A DNA stretch of 37,231 bases. Source: Kiritimatiellia bacterium (lineage in GTDB: Bacteria > Verrucomicrobiota > Kiritimatiellia > RFP12 > UBA1067). Location of the stretch: positions 1 to 37,231 of the forward strand of contig JAGYOL010000010.1 of the NCBI GenBank assembly GCA_018399555.1, given 5' to 3'. Within the stretch, counting starts at the first letter, position 1. Every line of letters starts with the position of its first letter. Position numbers and translations under genes: made by a program. Positions 17,168 through 25,772 of this stretch are shown piece by piece. Below the pieces are notes generated by a model. The model was not told the DNA's origin and searched no databases. It saw nothing but the letters and a program-made list of their open reading frames with translations.

Positions 17168-18646
17168 CTATTTCTGTTCACGGAGAATCGGAGCAGAGAC
17201 GACTTGGAAGAGGACCCAGTCGTCGAACTTTCTTGCATAAAGCAATCTTTCGCAGCCATATTTGTAAATCCCGGGATATGCCGCAAAGACATACTCCATC
17301 GCGGTAAAGCCTTCCGGTTTAGGTACCAGCACATACAAATCCTGGCCAAAGTAGTCTCGGCGCAGGGTATTCACATGAAAGTGCAGAGTCGGGGCAAGGA
17401 GCTCACCATTATAATCCTGCAAGAGCGACAAGCCGGTATATCCGGGTATAAAAACTCTTCCATAGGCAGTCTGTCCGGCGACAAACTGTTCGATTTCGTG
17501 ACGCAGAGTCTTTCTTTCATCGGCAGAGAGGACCTTGGGTGCTGTCAGCCGCACCACCGTGCCGGCGAACCCGATTGCGACGGCTACGGAGAGAGCTGTA
17601 CTGATTACAATCAGTGCCCGGTTGTTAAAAAACCTGACAAAAAATATCAGTAGCAGCAGCATCATGGAAAGCAGCATCTCGGATGCGCACCAGTGAAACC
17701 CGCAGATGATCAGTCCGTAAAGATAGACAGCGGCGGCAATCACAATCAACAGCGAGAATAGACGATTGCCCAGCGGCGATGCAACTTCATCAACACTGTT
17801 ACGGGCGAATATGATGCCCATCACAAGGTAGCCGATTATAATAATTGACGGGACACCAAGCACCGCCAGCATCGAAGACTCGGTGCCGCGCAAGCTGTGG
17901 GCAAGCGAACTGAGAAAGAAGAGGGGCTCGCCCATGATCAGCCAGTTCAGCAGTATCCAGGTGCCGAAGGTATAAATCCAGGGGAGCCAGCCGACCAGCG
18001 CAGTTGAAGTTGTGCGGGCGAAACGCTCGCCGGGGCGGTGCCAGAACCAGATAAAGGGGATAGCCAGAGCCAGCCAGATTGCGAGGGTGAAGAAATGGAT
18101 GCCGCTGACTGCCAGCATCCCAACGCCGGCACCGGTCATGACAACATCGCGCAGACGCATTCGGGCCGACCAGTCGAGCAAAGAGCCGAAAGCGATTGCA
18201 AAGAAAGCAACCGGCAGAACTGTACCGATGGTGAGAACCGACGCCGGGATAATACTCAGTGAGATAATTGTAATGCCGGCTTGTGCCGCAATTATATGTG
18301 TAAAGGCGTGCGCACTGCTTTTAAGTGCCTCTCTCACACTCCATAGCATCAGAGCGTAGGCCAGGAAGAAGGCCGCATAACCGGCTGCAACAGGTGGCAG
18401 CATCCATGCTACCGGCAGATAAAAAAGTGTTGCCAGGGGGCCGTTCCAACATGAGCCGGCCAGTGCCTGACGTCCTTCGGTGGTTCCTCTGACCAGTTCT
18501 TTACAGACACCGGAGAGGCGACCGGCCGGCTCCCAGCCTTCATTCATTGAGGCTGTGACAATCACAACTGCAAGCGAGAGTGTCAGCGGCAGAACCGCGC
18601 CGGTTATTAATCGTATCCAACGATATTCTTTCCGGGAATTATTCAT
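17168..18646 (-). CDS. Polytopic inner-membrane protein next to a GT2 gene
   Basis: I do not recognise the family. The 492-aa protein has about 11-12 hydrophobic segments from residue 12 to about 375. A soluble C-terminal region of some 110 residues follows, probably outside, with VFIPGYTGLSLLQDYNGEL and many Tyr. The overall layout (multi-helix membrane domain, extracytoplasmic tail) resembles GT-C or mannosyltransferase-like proteins, but no DxD-type loop stands out, so the role is open. The ATG follows GAGGAT at seven bases. It lies 97 bp downstream of the processive GT2 gene on the same strand. I infer that the two act together in making or exporting a glycan. Confidence 0.7.
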   Translation of the reverse strand: MNNSRKEYRWIRLITGAVLPLTLSLAVVIVTASMNEGWEPAGRLSGVCKELVRGTTEGRQALAGSCWNGPLATLFYLPVAWMLPPVAAGYAAFFLAYALMLWSVREALKSSAHAFTHIIAAQAGITIISLSIIPASVLTIGTVLPVAFFAIAFGSLLDWSARMRLRDVVMTGAGVGMLAVSGIHFFTLAIWLALAIPFIWFWHRPGERFARTTSTALVGWLPWIYTFGTWILLNWLIMGEPLFFLSSLAHSLRGTESSMLAVLGVPSIIIIGYLVMGIIFARNSVDEVASPLGNRLFSLLIVIAAAVYLYGLIICGFHWCASEMLLSMMLLLLIFFVRFFNNRALIVISTALSVAVAIGFAGTVVRLTAPKVLSADERKTLRHEIEQFVAGQTAYGRVFIPGYTGLSLLQDYNGELLAPTLHFHVNTLRRDYFGQDLYVLVPKPEGFTAMEYVFAAYPGIYKYGCERLLYARKFDDWVLFQVVSAPILREQK

Positions 18647-18743
18647 CTGAAATCCTCACAACCAGAATTCAATTTGCTAATTTTATCCGTTCCGTTCAGC
18701 ACAATAGCGGCTGATTTTAATCATGATTATCTGCTTCCGTAAT

Positions 18744-20195
18744 TCAGCAGGCTCGGCTTTTTTTTGTAAGTCCATGCTGAGTTTTTTCCCACACAAATGG
18801 ATCACGGAAAAACTGAAAGAAAGCGCGCCAGCCGCTGATGCTCATCAAAACCCAGTAAAGAGGCGTAAGCAAGGCATACCACAGCAGTGAATCGCGTTCC
18901 CTTTTATAACAACCCAGCAGCGTGACATAGACAAACACAAAATTGCCTGCGAAAAGGCAGAAAGCTCCTGCGGCGAAAATCGGTCCGGGGAAAAGCATCG
19001 CCACGCCGGATGGTCTGAACACGAACCAGATCAAAGCCATCAGCCAGAAGATCGGGTTAACCAGCACTGAAAAGGTCACGCCACCGATCAGCAGGTGGTA
19101 GTGTAGATAGTTAAGCCAGCCGATCTCTTGGAGCAACTGTATCGGTCGGCGCATATGCACAAACCAAGTTTGGATATAGCCTTTCTGCCAACGGGTTCGC
19201 TGTTTTATCCAGGACGGCAGGTGGCTGCAGGCCTCCTCCCAGGTGGTGGTTGTCAACATCCGTGTGGAATAGCCGGCTCTGACCAGGCGCACTCCCAAAT
19301 CGCAGTCCTCAGTCACGTTATAAGCATCCCATCCCATCAACTCCTGCAGCACTGCGGTCTTGAAATGGTTGGAAGTACCTCCCAGGGGAATCACAGCATT
19401 CAGTGCCGCCAGACCGGGAAGTTGCAGATCAAACCAGGTGGAGTATTCAGCGGTGAACCAGCGCGTCAGAATATTCTGATACGGATTGTAATAATTCAGG
19501 CGTGATTGGATGCAGGCCACTTTCTCTTCCGACTGCTCGAAAGCCATAACCGCTTTTTTAAGCTGATCGGGCTCCGGCATATCTTCGGCATCATAGATAA
19601 CAAGGTATTTACCTCTGGCTATGTTCAAGCCGATATTGCAGGCTTTTGGTTTAGTGCGCGGAAAAGATTCGGGAATTTCGACTATTCTGAAGCCCTGTGG
19701 CATTTGCATGGCACGCGCCGCATTGAGAGTCTGACGGTCATCTTCTTCCAGCAGAAACTGTACGTCTTTTTTATCGGCGGGATAATCCATGTCGGTCATA
19801 GCTTTGACCATCTGCGGCAGAACCTCCGGCTCTTTATACATCGGTATGAGTACTGTATAGACTGGCCAGTCGCGCGGTTCCTGTGAAAATATTTCCTCTG
19901 CCGTAAAATTCATAGATGCATTAGGTGAGATCGATGCCCGGATGACTATGAATTTATAGAGGGTCAGAATCATGTAAAAGAGAGTGCAGCATGCGATCAG
20001 AAAACGCGCTGTACCCAGTGGTGCTATCAGAACCGCTACAGCCAGTAGCAGAAACAACGCAAGCACGCTCTTTTTCTGCATCGGAGTTATCGGCACAGAG
20101 GCACTCCACTCCGGATGCTTCGTTGCGAGCTCCAACGGATCAATCGCCGCAATTTGCGCGCGTGCATCCCCCCCAGGATTTTTGTTATCGCACAT
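18744..20195 (-). CDS. Processive family 2 glycosyltransferase (BcsA/NdvB-like)
   Basis: A membrane-embedded polysaccharide synthase that probably adds sugars from UDP-donors and passes the chain through the membrane. Two hydrophobic helices (about 41-60 and 64-85) precede the GT-A domain. The catalytic set is complete: EEDD (150-153), DAED (202-205), TED (295-297) and Q332-R-T-R-W336 in KQRTRWQKGY. At least four more helices follow to residue 470. There is no PilZ domain. The start is ATG with GGAG ten bases before it. A dyad overlaps its likely promoter. The next gene on the strand encodes a polytopic membrane protein. Product polymer unknown; cellulose, poly-GlcNAc and beta-glucan are all possible. 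Confidence 0.9.
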   Translation of the reverse strand: MCDNKNPGGDARAQIAAIDPLELATKHPEWSASVPITPMQKKSVLALFLLLAVAVLIAPLGTARFLIACCTLFYMILTLYKFIVIRASISPNASMNFTAEEIFSQEPRDWPVYTVLIPMYKEPEVLPQMVKAMTDMDYPADKKDVQFLLEEDDRQTLNAARAMQMPQGFRIVEIPESFPRTKPKACNIGLNIARGKYLVIYDAEDMPEPDQLKKAVMAFEQSEEKVACIQSRLNYYNPYQNILTRWFTAEYSTWFDLQLPGLAALNAVIPLGGTSNHFKTAVLQELMGWDAYNVTEDCDLGVRLVRAGYSTRMLTTTTWEEACSHLPSWIKQRTRWQKGYIQTWFVHMRRPIQLLQEIGWLNYLHYHLLIGGVTFSVLVNPIFWLMALIWFVFRPSGVAMLFPGPIFAAGAFCLFAGNFVFVYVTLLGCYKRERDSLLWYALLTPLYWVLMSISGWRAFFQFFRDPFVWEKTQHGLTKKSRAC

Positions 20196-20220
20196 TCAGT
20201 TTAATCTCCGTTTTTGTAAA

Positions 20221-20257
20221 TTTGTGCAAGTTTAGCACAAAAAAATTTCAAAGACAA
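20221..20257 (-). promoter_or_regulatory. Promoter with overlapping operator-like dyad for the GT2 gene
   Basis: On the minus strand TTGTCT (20252-20257) and TAAACT (20229-20234) are 17 bp apart, with TGC just before the -10. A perfect inverted repeat, TTTGTGC-7-GCACAAA (20221-20241), covers the -10 and the expected start site. That is the geometry of a repressor site, or a hairpin at the very start of the leader. Confidence 0.45.
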
Positions 20258-20363
20258 ACATCAGAAACAGAGGTTTTTTGCCTGTTGCTCATGGTGGTTT
20301 ATTTTTGGTACACTGGGTGTGGTTTATACGGACAACAAATAATTATCACAGGGAGTTTTCGGC

Positions 20364-21530
20364 ATGGGCATCAAATTACTAACAGTGACAGGCGTGTTGT
20401 TTTGCGCAGTATTTTCGAATGCCGCACCTATACCGCAGTTTAAAATAAACAGGATCGGCAATTTCCGTTCCGAAGCCTGTAGCGTGGCGGATTTCAATGG
20501 TGATGGCAAGCTGGATATTTCGGCCAGTCCCTACATCTACTACGCGCCGGACTGGCAAGCTGTGAAGTTCAGGGAGATCGGAGGGAATGTGGATGAAAAG
20601 GGCAGTGGTTATCTCGATAACTTCTTTGATCTGGCAATCGATATCAACGGTGACGGTCGGCCTGATCTGCTCTGCGGCTCATGGTTTGACCAACAATCTC
20701 AGTGGTATGAGAATCCCGGAGTGCCGGACGCACCTTGGCGTGAACACCTGGTTGAGAAACTGGGCAATCACGAGACCGGTGTGCTGGAGGATGTTGACGG
20801 TGACGGACGGGCGCTGGAATTTGTACCACACACACACATCACCTGCTGGTATGAAGTCGGCAGGGATGCTGTCGGAGAGCCCGTTTTAGTACGCCACACG
20901 ATTTCCGAGGAACGAAATGTGCTCGGCGTGGGGGTTGGTGATATCAATGGAGACGGACGGCCGGACATCATCCGCCCCGACGTATGGTTTGAAGCACCGG
21001 AGGACATCCGTAATCAGGCATGGAAAAAGCATCCGCTCGAACTTGCAAGAATCAACGGCAAGGTGCAGCACACCTCCAACATGCACATTCTGGATGTCAA
21101 TCAGGATGGGCTCAACGATATTATCGCCTCAATCGCCCACAAACACGGAATCCACTGGTACGAGCAATGCAGAAGCGATACGGGCGTGATAAGCTGGAAG
21201 CAGCATGTAATTGACGACACCTGGACGCAGGCTCATTATTTGGCTCTTGCTGATTTAAACAACGACGGATTCAAGGAGCTGATAACCGGCAAACGCTACA
21301 AAGCCCATAACGGCAAAGACCCTGACAGTGACGGAGCCATGTGTATACGTTGCTACACCTTCAAACCTGGTGCCAATCCTGTTTTCAAGCGTCATGACAT
21401 CATCTATGACGCGGGGGTAAGTGCCGGACTGAATATTGTGGCGGCAGACATGGATGGTGACGGTGATCTTGATCTGGTGACCACTGGAAAATTCGGTGGA
21501 CCGATAATTCTGGAGAATCTGTTGAAGTAG
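20364..21530 (+). CDS. Secreted FG-GAP/VCBS repeat protein
   Basis: An exported beta-propeller with calcium-binding loops. A signal peptide (about 1-20, ending SNAAP) is followed by repeats each built around D-x-[ND]-x-D-G: DFNGDGKLD, DINGDGRPD (twice), DVDGDGR, DVNQDGLND, DLNNDGFKE and DMDGDGDLD. That makes seven loops, as expected for a seven-bladed propeller. Conserved Trp-Tyr pairs (QWYENPG, HWYEQ) recur between loops. Related proteins in this phylum are usually linked to polysaccharide use, as binding or scaffold parts or in some cases lyases, but no catalytic residues can be named here. GGGAG lies nine bases before the ATG. The gene is convergent with a sulfatase and divergent from the GT2 gene. 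Confidence 0.88.
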   Translation: MGIKLLTVTGVLFCAVFSNAAPIPQFKINRIGNFRSEACSVADFNGDGKLDISASPYIYYAPDWQAVKFREIGGNVDEKGSGYLDNFFDLAIDINGDGRPDLLCGSWFDQQSQWYENPGVPDAPWREHLVEKLGNHETGVLEDVDGDGRALEFVPHTHITCWYEVGRDAVGEPVLVRHTISEERNVLGVGVGDINGDGRPDIIRPDVWFEAPEDIRNQAWKKHPLELARINGKVQHTSNMHILDVNQDGLNDIIASIAHKHGIHWYEQCRSDTGVISWKQHVIDDTWTQAHYLALADLNNDGFKELITGKRYKAHNGKDPDSDGAMCIRCYTFKPGANPVFKRHDIIYDAGVSAGLNIVAADMDGDGDLDLVTTGKFGGPIILENLLK

Positions 21531-21552
21531 GTAGAGTTGTGGAAGTTGGGCA

Positions 21553-21597
21553 GCACGGGCGTTGCCCGTGCCGGCTGCGTTATGGGCCTGACAGGCC
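21553..21597. repeat. Cluster of palindromes between convergent genes
   Basis: GCACGGGC-GTT-GCCCGTGC (21553-21571) is a perfect 8-bp stem, followed by GGCCT-GAC-AGGCC (21585-21597). Further GC-rich partial palindromes run to about 21640. No T-run follows, so a plain terminator is less likely than REP-type units, although a two-way stop between the FG-GAP and sulfatase genes is possible. Confidence 0.6.
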
Positions 21598-21676
21598 GTA
21601 TAGGCCCTATGGGAATGCGCTTCGCAGAGGCATTGCGCAGCACACCGTAGGACTCATCCGGCCCATATCCGGCCCG

Positions 21677-23008
21677 TCAGCGTTCCGGCTTCTGCCAGGG
21701 AACTGCTCCTGCCCGCTGGATATGACGGCGCATTCTGCCGAGCAGCTCATTGAGTTTTTTTCTGTTTTTGTCGGCTCGATTGTCCGATTCATAAGGGTCT
21801 TCCTGCAGGTTGTAGAGTTCCAGAGCGGAAAAGGGATCGTTCTGCATCAGTTTCCATCCGTCGAAGATCAGTGCCTGGTATGACTTGCCGGCATAGCGGT
21901 TGCCGCCCTCGCGACGGACGAAGTACAATTCGCGCTTCTCCGGCATATGTCCGTTGGCAAACAGAGGCATCAGGCTAACGGCATCTATTCCACTCGGCAC
22001 ACTGCCGCCGGCAGCTTCGATGCAGGTGGGGAAGAGGTCGAAATTCAGGCCGTTGTAATCGCACTGTGATCCCGGTTTTATTACACCCGGCCAGCGCATC
22101 AGAAAGGGAACTCTGATGCCACCGTCGTAATGACTTTGTTTACCGTCGCGCCAGGGATCATTGTTCTGCGCATGCGGCAGAGATCCACCGTTATCTGCAG
22201 CGAAGGCAACGAGCGTGTTTTCAATCAGCCCCGTAGCATCCAGAGTTTTGAGCACTGCACCGATATTATGATCGAGGTGTTCAACAAAGGCCACATTCAG
22301 CAAACGTTTTCTGTCTATATTTTTTTCGCGCTGACTGACTTTATCGATCCATTCCTGCGGAGGCTGGATAGGAAAATGAGGCGCATTGTATGCAAGATAC
22401 AGGAAAAAAGGTTCTTTTTCATTTTTGCGTCGCTGCAGATAATCGATACTCCACTGCGTAAAAATTTCGGTGGCGTGTCCTTCAGGATCGATCTCCGTCT
22501 CATTCAGGCGCATATAATTGAAGCCTTCGCGGAGATGAGTGACATAATCGTCCATCATGTCGCCCAGAAACCCGTGAAAGAGGTCGAAGCCCCGCTCGGT
22601 GGGGGTATTGGGTGATTCCAATCCAAGATGCCACTTGCCGATGACAGCGGTGTGGTAGCCGCATTGATTCAGCTCGTCGGCCAGGGTCGGCACGGAGGTA
22701 TCTAAAAAGCCCCAGCTATTCTCAGCTCTAGTGCGTATCACACCCGGCACGCCTACGCGGTCGGGGTAACAGCCGGTCAGAAGTGCCGCTCGTGAGGGGG
22801 AGCAAACGGTGCAGTTGGCGCGCATATTGCGAAAAAGCATTCCCTCCTGCGCGATACGGTCGATATTGGGTGTTTTCACATCTGCATGACGATATGCGGA
22901 AACGTCGCCGATCCCCTGGTCATCGGTATAGATGATCAGGATATTCGGTTTCGGCGCGGCCAGAGCATGTATTGTGAGAGCCATCAAGCTGAAAAACAGC
23001 AGTTTCAT
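21677..23008 (-). CDS. Secreted sulfatase (FGly type, S1 family)
   Basis: A second sulfate-ester hydrolase, 443 aa. Signal peptide at about 1-18 (MKLLFFSLMALTIHALAA), then metal ligands D29-D30 in IYTDDQG. The formylglycine motif is C69-S-P-S-R, followed by AALLTGCYPDRVG. IGKWHLG, APHFP and AADNGG supply the remaining active-site residues. It ends soon after ELYNLQEDPYE, the usual end of the S1 core, so it lacks the extra tail of the other sulfatase. The frame begins 11 codons upstream, but the ATG at 23008 starts the signal peptide and has GGAG at six bases. It is 105 bp downstream of the 851-aa exported protein gene and probably in one unit with it. Confidence 0.95.
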   Translation of the reverse strand: MKLLFFSLMALTIHALAAPKPNILIIYTDDQGIGDVSAYRHADVKTPNIDRIAQEGMLFRNMRANCTVCSPSRAALLTGCYPDRVGVPGVIRTRAENSWGFLDTSVPTLADELNQCGYHTAVIGKWHLGLESPNTPTERGFDLFHGFLGDMMDDYVTHLREGFNYMRLNETEIDPEGHATEIFTQWSIDYLQRRKNEKEPFFLYLAYNAPHFPIQPPQEWIDKVSQREKNIDRKRLLNVAFVEHLDHNIGAVLKTLDATGLIENTLVAFAADNGGSLPHAQNNDPWRDGKQSHYDGGIRVPFLMRWPGVIKPGSQCDYNGLNFDLFPTCIEAAGGSVPSGIDAVSLMPLFANGHMPEKRELYFVRREGGNRYAGKSYQALIFDGWKLMQNDPFSALELYNLQEDPYESDNRADKNRKKLNELLGRMRRHIQRAGAVPWQKPER

Positions 23009-23113
23009 AATTATCTCCATAGTATTCGCCGCAGGTGACACTTGAACATATCTGCGGACAACAGTTACGAGCTGTTCCGGTTCCAGAACAACTGGATTGA
23101 TCCGGTCTAATGG

Positions 23114-25669
23114 TTATTCTTCTCTGACGAGGAAAAGACCATCCAAGGGTTGCAGAGTCACATTTTTACCAACAGATTCTCCAGTGTTAACGTTTTGATC
23201 CTGAAGTTCGGTGGCCGTGATTCTGCGCAGTTTCATGCCGGGGGCAATTTCATTCAAATCGAATGTACACGGTTTATGACCGGGATTGCCGAGAACGACA
23301 CCGTTTTTAAAAACACGGGCACGCATATCCGGCGAGGCATGCGCCGAAAGAGTGTGCAGCAGCACCGGTGCGGAGCCTTCAATGCTGAACACCAGGTCAA
23401 CCGTCGGAGAACGGACATCCCGGTAGTAGAAGGAAGCGTCAAAAGGCTCGGATCCAAGCCAGGTCATATAACTTTTAGCCGGAGTTATCTGTTCTTCGGC
23501 GACACCACGGCGCACCAGCATAAGATCGCCCCAATAGCCCTGGTCCGTCGTGGTGTTGTTATGTGGACCGCAGTCGGAAACAAATTTAAGCTGCACTTTT
23601 CTACCGGCCCATCTGGCCAGTGAAACCGAGCAGGGCAACCACTCATGAGCTTTGGTGTTTTTCTCAAATATTTTTGTGAAGGTTCCGGGGCTGTCATTGC
23701 TGAACTCGGCAATCAAGACGCTGAACCAGACGCCGTCAGACTTCCGCGGTGCTTTTTCTCCCATCGCCAGTGCGAACTTCAGATCGTAAGCGTGTGCTGG
23801 CAGGTTGACCTCACGTGTCCAAAAAACGTAGCCCTTCCCGGTTTTAAACGGCGGATGGACTGCGTAGGCATTTCTGGAGTGCACGCCGACATTCGTAGCT
23901 CTCTGATAGCGAACCTTGGCACCGCTCTCACTATCCAGCGGTTTTTCGTTTTCACCTCTAAGGCACTCGCCGATCAACTCATCGCTGATTGTTTCATCCA
24001 TCAGGCTGATACTGCCGCCCTCAACTGAAACGCTGGCGTAGCGCGGCATCCCTGCTGGATAATTCGACCGCGGGTAAGCGCTCAGCGCGGCAAAAACCGT
24101 TAGGTCGCAGCCTGTCGCGGGGATGTCCTGCAACCTGAAGATCAAATCATTGCAATCCGGATTCGCCGGTGCAACCAGCAATCCTCTGCGGGTGGCGGTA
24201 ACGATGACATCTCCGATTAACTTTCCAGAGATGTCGATACCGTTCAGCAGATCGGGACTGCGGGCAGCCAGCGCGACAGTATCGTCCTGCGGGGCTCCCA
24301 GCCAGCCGAGTCGGTTATCCGCTCCACAGTTAAGCTCATCCCAGATGCCTGTTCCGCGATCACGTTTCTGAGGAGGGGCAAAAGCGAACGTCACTACGGA
24401 ATCGGTGAACTGTGCGCCGGCCAGGGCGAGTCGATGACGGCTGAAGGGCACCTGAGGATGTTTATGGATGCCCGGACGTCCCGGGACCGGCTCGATCCAT
24501 TTGTGGTTGATGTAACTGAATGCGGGCTTAAACGAGTTGTGATACCAGAAGTTATGGCGATTGATTCCGCCCGACCAATCATCGAACTCCCAGTCCCGCA
24601 GATTGGGCCAGCCCTCGCTTTCAATACCATTCAAGCTGTTGTTGGCGCGGTGTGAGCGGATACCGCCCGGCCCCAATGCACCGTCGCCTTGAATGATCGT
24701 ATCCCGGCCCAGCCGTTCACGCAGTTGTGCGGCAAAATTGTACACACCGACACCGTAGGCATTAACTCCGTTGTTGATGCCATTATCTTCAGTTCCGTCG
24801 CCGTTGGTGTCGCCGTGGGTCACATGATGCAGCACATCAAATTCCAGTCCATCAAAGGCGGCCAGCTTACCGCCCTCGCCGAACCAAGCCGCAAGATCAT
24901 CAACCAGACGGTCGGCGCAACTGCGCCCATCGGCGTCAAGCGGACAATGTGTCGCAAAATTGTAGAACCACATAATGTTGTTTTTTTGACCCCAAGGACC
25001 TTCAACCTCGTGTGCAGCCGCACGTGATCTTCCCGCTTTGAAGGGAAGTGGTTCGGTGCCGTAGCAGCCGCGTTCAACTGTAATTGTGCTATTTTTTCTG
25101 TCAACCGCCAGCAACCGTACCTGTTCACAGTAGTGCCAGTCGTGTCTGCCATCCGCAGTTATGCCGAAGAGAGCAATGTCGTCACTGGAAGTTCTGTAGC
25201 GTCCGCCGCCGACTTTGAAGTCGCTGACGTCATCGACTTTGACAACACTCTCTCCGCTCTGCGCCGGCAGATCGGCGGTAATACTGACGGCCCGGCGATA
25301 AATCCAGTGGCCGGCGAAATACTGCTCCGTACCATGCCGCGGATCGCGTGCGTTGCCGTTGAAGTGCAGCAGTACCACCTGTTCAGGATGGGCTGTTTTA
25401 AAGCGGGTGAACCACTCGGGATTCCTGGCTTCCCGTCCCAGCACCTCTTCATCAAGACACTTACCCATAATACCCATCAGACGACTATAACGGGCATCCC
25501 ACTCCTGCCAGTCGGCATTCTTGCGAGAAGGCCATCCCTCACATCCGCGGAAAAAGAAAGCTTTAGGATAAAAATCTTCGCGCATAACCTGCAGTGAATC
25601 CAGCCGACTGCTGGTGCAACCGCACCACGCAGCTAGGGATGACAGCACAATTAAGAGTTTAATGTTCAT
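23114..25669 (-). CDS. Large exported protein, possible glycoside hydrolase; family not recognised
   Basis: The 851-aa product has a hydrophobic leader ending WCGCTSS, so it is probably exported and perhaps lipidated at C18, although the lipobox is not canonical. Residues about 30-430 look like a barrel: VVLLHFNG, NIMWFYNFATHCP, then FDGLEFDVLHHV (acidic pair near residues 275-277) and NSLNGIESEGWPNL. The GLEFD strand and aromatic-rich loops suggest carbohydrate chemistry, but I cannot name a GH family. A loop DTNGDGTEDNG may bind calcium. Residues about 560-760 look like a beta-sandwich that could bind glycan, and a further beta-rich part ends the protein. It lies directly upstream of a sulfatase gene. 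Confidence 0.7.
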   Translation of the reverse strand: MNIKLLIVLSSLAAWCGCTSSRLDSLQVMREDFYPKAFFFRGCEGWPSRKNADWQEWDARYSRLMGIMGKCLDEEVLGREARNPEWFTRFKTAHPEQVVLLHFNGNARDPRHGTEQYFAGHWIYRRAVSITADLPAQSGESVVKVDDVSDFKVGGGRYRTSSDDIALFGITADGRHDWHYCEQVRLLAVDRKNSTITVERGCYGTEPLPFKAGRSRAAAHEVEGPWGQKNNIMWFYNFATHCPLDADGRSCADRLVDDLAAWFGEGGKLAAFDGLEFDVLHHVTHGDTNGDGTEDNGINNGVNAYGVGVYNFAAQLRERLGRDTIIQGDGALGPGGIRSHRANNSLNGIESEGWPNLRDWEFDDWSGGINRHNFWYHNSFKPAFSYINHKWIEPVPGRPGIHKHPQVPFSRHRLALAGAQFTDSVVTFAFAPPQKRDRGTGIWDELNCGADNRLGWLGAPQDDTVALAARSPDLLNGIDISGKLIGDVIVTATRRGLLVAPANPDCNDLIFRLQDIPATGCDLTVFAALSAYPRSNYPAGMPRYASVSVEGGSISLMDETISDELIGECLRGENEKPLDSESGAKVRYQRATNVGVHSRNAYAVHPPFKTGKGYVFWTREVNLPAHAYDLKFALAMGEKAPRKSDGVWFSVLIAEFSNDSPGTFTKIFEKNTKAHEWLPCSVSLARWAGRKVQLKFVSDCGPHNNTTTDQGYWGDLMLVRRGVAEEQITPAKSYMTWLGSEPFDASFYYRDVRSPTVDLVFSIEGSAPVLLHTLSAHASPDMRARVFKNGVVLGNPGHKPCTFDLNEIAPGMKLRRITATELQDQNVNTGESVGKNVTLQPLDGLFLVREE

Positions 25670-25772
25670 CGCAGATATCTTTCTATTATGTTTAAAGGCT
25701 CAGCGGTACCGCAGATGCCGAACGCATGTCGGGGAAATTTGTCCACTGTGGCTTTACGTTTTTCTCAAACAT

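Noticed and set aside
21653-21700. Possible rho-independent terminator between the FG-GAP and sulfatase genes
   Set aside because: GC-rich inverted repeats are present upstream but no T-run on either strand; listed as palindromic repeats instead.
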